From the NCBI GenBank assembly GCA_025980505.1, contig JAICXI010000106.1, forward strand, positions 1 through 6,744: DNA of 6,744 bases. Reading direction: 5' to 3'. Made by a program: the position numbers and the translations under genes. The notes under the pieces are model-generated. The model was not told the origin of the DNA, searched no databases, and worked only from the letters and a program-made list of their open reading frames with translations. Below are positions 4,765 through 6,744 of this stretch, piece by piece. The stretch comes from a bacterium. Lineage in GTDB: Bacteria > Oederibacteriota > Muellerivitia > Muellerivitales > Muellerivitaceae. Every line of letters begins with the position of its first letter. The first letter of the stretch is position 1.

Positions 4765-5895
4765 TTAATCGACATAAATCCGCGGCACACGCTCGCCCAC
4801 GGCGCAAAGCAATTCATAGGAGATGGTACCCGCCCGGGCCGCCTGCTCTTCCACCGGTAAAAAGGCCTTTCCATCCCTGCCAAAAACCGTGGCCACGTCC
4901 CCCCTCTTGGCGCCCGGGACCTTGGAAACGTCCGCCATGGCCATGTCCATGCAAATGGTGCCGATCAAGGGTACCTGCTTGCCGTGGATAAGGCAAACAC
5001 CCTTGTTGGAGAGGCTTCGAAGGAGTCCATCGGCGTAACCCATGCCGAGGGTGGCCACCGTGATGCGCTTCTTGGCCCTATAGGTGCGGCCGTAACTGAC
5101 CGACTCGCCTTTTTCCAGTTTCTTAATATGGAGGATGCGGGTTTTCACCTGCATGACCGGCGTCAGTTTTACCCGGTTCTTCATTTGGGGATTGGGATAA
5201 ACCCCGTAAAGGGCGATACCCGGCCGGACCCAGGTCCCCTTGGATTGGGGGTAATAAGTGATGAGGGCCGCGCTGTTGGCCAAATGGGTGGCAAGGGCCT
5301 TACCCGGGCGTTTCCCCAAGGGGTCCAGGGCCTGCCGGAAAAGGGTGATCTGCCTCCAGGCGTATTTGGGATCGGTCCAATCCGCGGTGGCCAGGTGGGT
5401 ATAAACCCCCGCCACGTCAATGGCGGGGATCTTATTCAGGGTTTCGATTTTTTCCAGTATCTCAAGGGGCTTGAACCCGACCCGCGCCATGCCCGTATCG
5501 ATCTTGGCGTGGACGGCCACCCGGAGAATCCCCAACCGCTTGGCCACCCGGGATATTTCCACCGCGCCTTCCACCGAGCTCACCTGGGGGGTCAGGCGGT
5601 TTTTCAGCAGGTCGGGGATTTGAGGGGGAAGGGTGGGGGTCAAAACCAGGATCGGACACCGAAGGCCCGCTTGGCGCAGCGCCACTCCTTCCCGCACGAA
5701 AGCCACGGCCAGGAACCGGGCCCCGGCCGAAACCAGCGCCTTGGAAACCGGCCCCAGCCCGTGGCCGTAGGCGTTGGCCTTGACCACCGGCAAGACCTCC
5801 GAGCCCTTGGCCAGCTTTTGAAGGGCCTTGAAGTTTTGCCGCAGGGCCTTGAGGGAAACCTCGGCCCAGGCGGGGGTTGAAGGGGGCGGCATCAT
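4765..5895 (-). CDS. alr: Alanine racemase, PLP-dependent
   Basis: 376 residues from the ATG at 5895; GTG at 5907 would add four and the ATG at 5892 would remove one. Alr converts L-alanine to D-alanine in the cytoplasm for peptidoglycan. The N-terminal barrel holds the PLP lysine in VVKANAYGHG (Lys39). Other matches to known Alr residues, in this numbering, are Lys131 and Arg138 in AKIDTGMARVG, His167 in YTHLATAD, HLANSAA near 204-210, Arg224 in RPGIALYG, the catalytic Tyr268 in VSYGRTY, and the C-terminal CMD (315-317) and ISYE with Tyr360. The protein is complete, ends RIYVD, and has the usual family length. It follows dnaB after 131 bases; dnaB-alr neighbours also occur in E. coli. The SD is weak (GGGGG before the ATG). 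No key residue is missing, so an active enzyme is expected. Confidence 0.97.
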   Translation of the reverse strand: MMPPPSTPAWAEVSLKALRQNFKALQKLAKGSEVLPVVKANAYGHGLGPVSKALVSAGARFLAVAFVREGVALRQAGLRCPILVLTPTLPPQIPDLLKNRLTPQVSSVEGAVEISRVAKRLGILRVAVHAKIDTGMARVGFKPLEILEKIETLNKIPAIDVAGVYTHLATADWTDPKYAWRQITLFRQALDPLGKRPGKALATHLANSAALITYYPQSKGTWVRPGIALYGVYPNPQMKNRVKLTPVMQVKTRILHIKKLEKGESVSYGRTYRAKKRITVATLGMGYADGLLRSLSNKGVCLIHGKQVPLIGTICMDMAMADVSKVPGAKRGDVATVFGRDGKAFLPVEEQAARAGTISYELLCAVGERVPRIYVD

Positions 5896-5972
5896 AAGGA
5901 CCCCCACAAGGATTCAACTTCGGATGCGCGGGCGCCAAAAACCGCATGAGCGTTTTCCACTTTTCCTTTTTT

Positions 5973-6025
5973 CCATCCCTGTTGATCCATGTTCATCGTG
6001 GCTCGATCTCGGTTGATTCGTGGTT
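5973..6025. repeat. Degenerate tandem repeat with a 10-11-nt period
   Basis: In the dnaB-alr gap the plus strand has five successive units beginning AT at 5975, 5985, 5995, 6006 and 6016. Examples are ATCCCTGTTG, ATCCATGTTC and ATCTCGGTTG. On the minus strand the consensus is roughly CAACMNGGAT. The period is close to one DNA helical turn. It lies 4-55 bases after the dnaB stop, without hairpin or U tract, so it is not a terminator. I recall similar AACACGGAT-type strings between genes of environmental bacteria, but cannot check it here. Confidence 0.6.
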
Positions 6026-6026
6026 T

Positions 6027-6744
6027 TTATCTTTCCGATACCTTCGAGGCCGATTCGAAGGTGGTGTATTCCCGTCGGAACACCACCGGCACGTTGTCCG
6101 TGGGCCCGTTACGTTGCTTGGCGATGACCAGCTCGTAGTTGAACCGGGGCGAATCGTCGCCCTGCTGCCCCGCGTTTTCCCTGTGGATGAAGACCACCAC
6201 GTCCGCGTCCTGCTCGATGGCGCCCGATTCGCGGAGGTCGGAAAGGACCGGCCGCTTTTCCTCCTGGCCCTTCTGCGGCCGGGACAACTGGGAAAGCACC
6301 ATGACCGGGATGTCCAGGTCCTTGGCCAGGGCCTTGAGCTGGCGGGAAATATAGGCGATTTCCTGCTCCCGGTTGTCCGTGCGGATTCCGGCCTGGATGA
6401 GCTGCAGGTAGTCGATGATGAGCAGCCCGATCCCGTGTTCCCGCTTGAGGCGGCGGGCCTTGGCCTTCAGGTCCAGCACCGTGATGGAGGAGGTATCGTC
6501 GATGAAAAGCTTGGCCTCGTAAAACTGGCCGGTGATGTTGACCAGGCGCCCCCGGTCGTGGTCGTTCAAATAGCCGGAGCGGGCCTTTTTCAGGTCGATG
6601 CGGGCCACCGAGCAAAGCAGGCGCAGGGCCAGCTGTTTGGCCGTCATTTCAATGGAGAAGAACCCCACGGGGATTTTTTTCTTGAGCTGGTTGGTTCCCA
6701 TGCAGGCGTGCTGGGCGATGTTGAGGGCCAAGGAGGTCTTCCCC
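6027..6744 (-). CDS. dnaB: Replicative DNA helicase DnaB, C-terminal part, N-terminus beyond the window
   Basis: The last 238 codons of DnaB; the frame runs off the right edge, and the first residues, GKTSLALNIAQ, are the end of Walker A (usually SMGKT). Visible RecA-like motifs are VGFFSIEM, LLIIDYLQLI (Walker B), YISRQLKALAKDL, PVMVLSQLSRPQ, RPVLSDLRESGAIEQDADVVVF with the arginine and Glu/Asp cluster, and IAKQRNGPTDNV near the end. DnaB forms a hexamer that unwinds DNA ahead of the replisome with ATP. The tail is short (TTFESASKVSER), as usual. I see no intein in the visible part, although dnaB is a common intein host; the N-terminal domain and most of Walker A cannot be judged. The TTG at 6729-6731 is an internal Leu codon, not a start. 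Confidence 0.97.
   Translation of the reverse strand, partial: GKTSLALNIAQHACMGTNQLKKKIPVGFFSIEMTAKQLALRLLCSVARIDLKKARSGYLNDHDRGRLVNITGQFYEAKLFIDDTSSITVLDLKAKARRLKREHGIGLLIIDYLQLIQAGIRTDNREQEIAYISRQLKALAKDLDIPVMVLSQLSRPQKGQEEKRPVLSDLRESGAIEQDADVVVFIHRENAGQQGDDSPRFNYELVIAKQRNGPTDNVPVVFRREYTTFESASKVSER

Noticed and set aside
4572..4883. Minus-strand 103-residue ORF ending in the repeat element
   Set aside because: It crosses the 3' end of alr in another frame and continues through repeat copies; the protein has no recognisable feature. Its LYALLCLLCATPC segment is simply the translated repeat.
4984..5880. Plus-strand 298-residue ORF
   Set aside because: Antisense to alr, whose catalytic residues are all intact on the minus strand.
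5896..6026. Promoter for alr in the dnaB-alr gap
   Set aside because: I found no -35/-10 pair with acceptable spacing on the minus strand; alr may be cotranscribed with dnaB. Absence of a visible promoter proves nothing.

Overview
The window is a GC-rich stretch from a diderm (Gram-negative-type) bacterium. The evidence for two membranes is a Mla-type (MCE) lipid-transport operon, two lipoprotein signal peptides with lipobox cysteines, and a secreted Met-rich protein. I cannot name the phylum from the sequence. Every convincing gene is on the minus strand, so the window reads from right to left. The large plus-strand ORFs are antisense shadows.

In order of transcription: (1) the C-terminal part of the replicative helicase DnaB, cut by the right edge (6744-6027). 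(2) A 131-bp gap holding a degenerate repeat with a 10-11-nt period. (3) A complete PLP-dependent alanine racemase, alr (5895-4765). (4) A 338-bp non-coding interval (4427-4764), almost filled by a compound inverted-repeat element: four copies of a CACAGAG-type motif in alternating orientation, one pair enclosing a long imperfect hairpin. (5) The operon mlaE (permease), mlaF (ATPase), mlaD (MCE substrate-binding protein), then a small lipoprotein gene overlapping the end of mlaD (4426-1459). (6) An AT-rich intergenic region with possible leader structure. (7) A lipoprotein resembling the DUF799/GNA1162 group (1243-620), followed by a very strong bidirectional intrinsic terminator (553-591). 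(8) A 222-bp leader and the first 110 codons of an exported, methionine-rich protein that leaves the window on the left (330-1).

Functionally, DnaB serves chromosome replication and Alr supplies D-alanine for peptidoglycan. MlaE, MlaF and MlaD would form the inner-membrane ABC complex that moves phospholipids between inner and outer membranes. No mlaB (STAS protein) or mlaC (periplasmic carrier) lies beside them; a short uncharacterised lipoprotein sits downstream instead. The only clear terminator is at 553-591, so transcription from the mla genes could continue into the DUF799-like gene, although that gene also has room for its own promoter.

Most coding content is ordinary housekeeping. 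The least explained parts are the compound repeat at 4439-4756, the helical-period repeat at 5973-6025, the perfect 20-bp palindrome over the mlaF stop codon, the small lipoprotein tied to mlaD, and the Met-rich exported protein at the left edge. I found no CRISPR array, transposase, phage gene or defence system.
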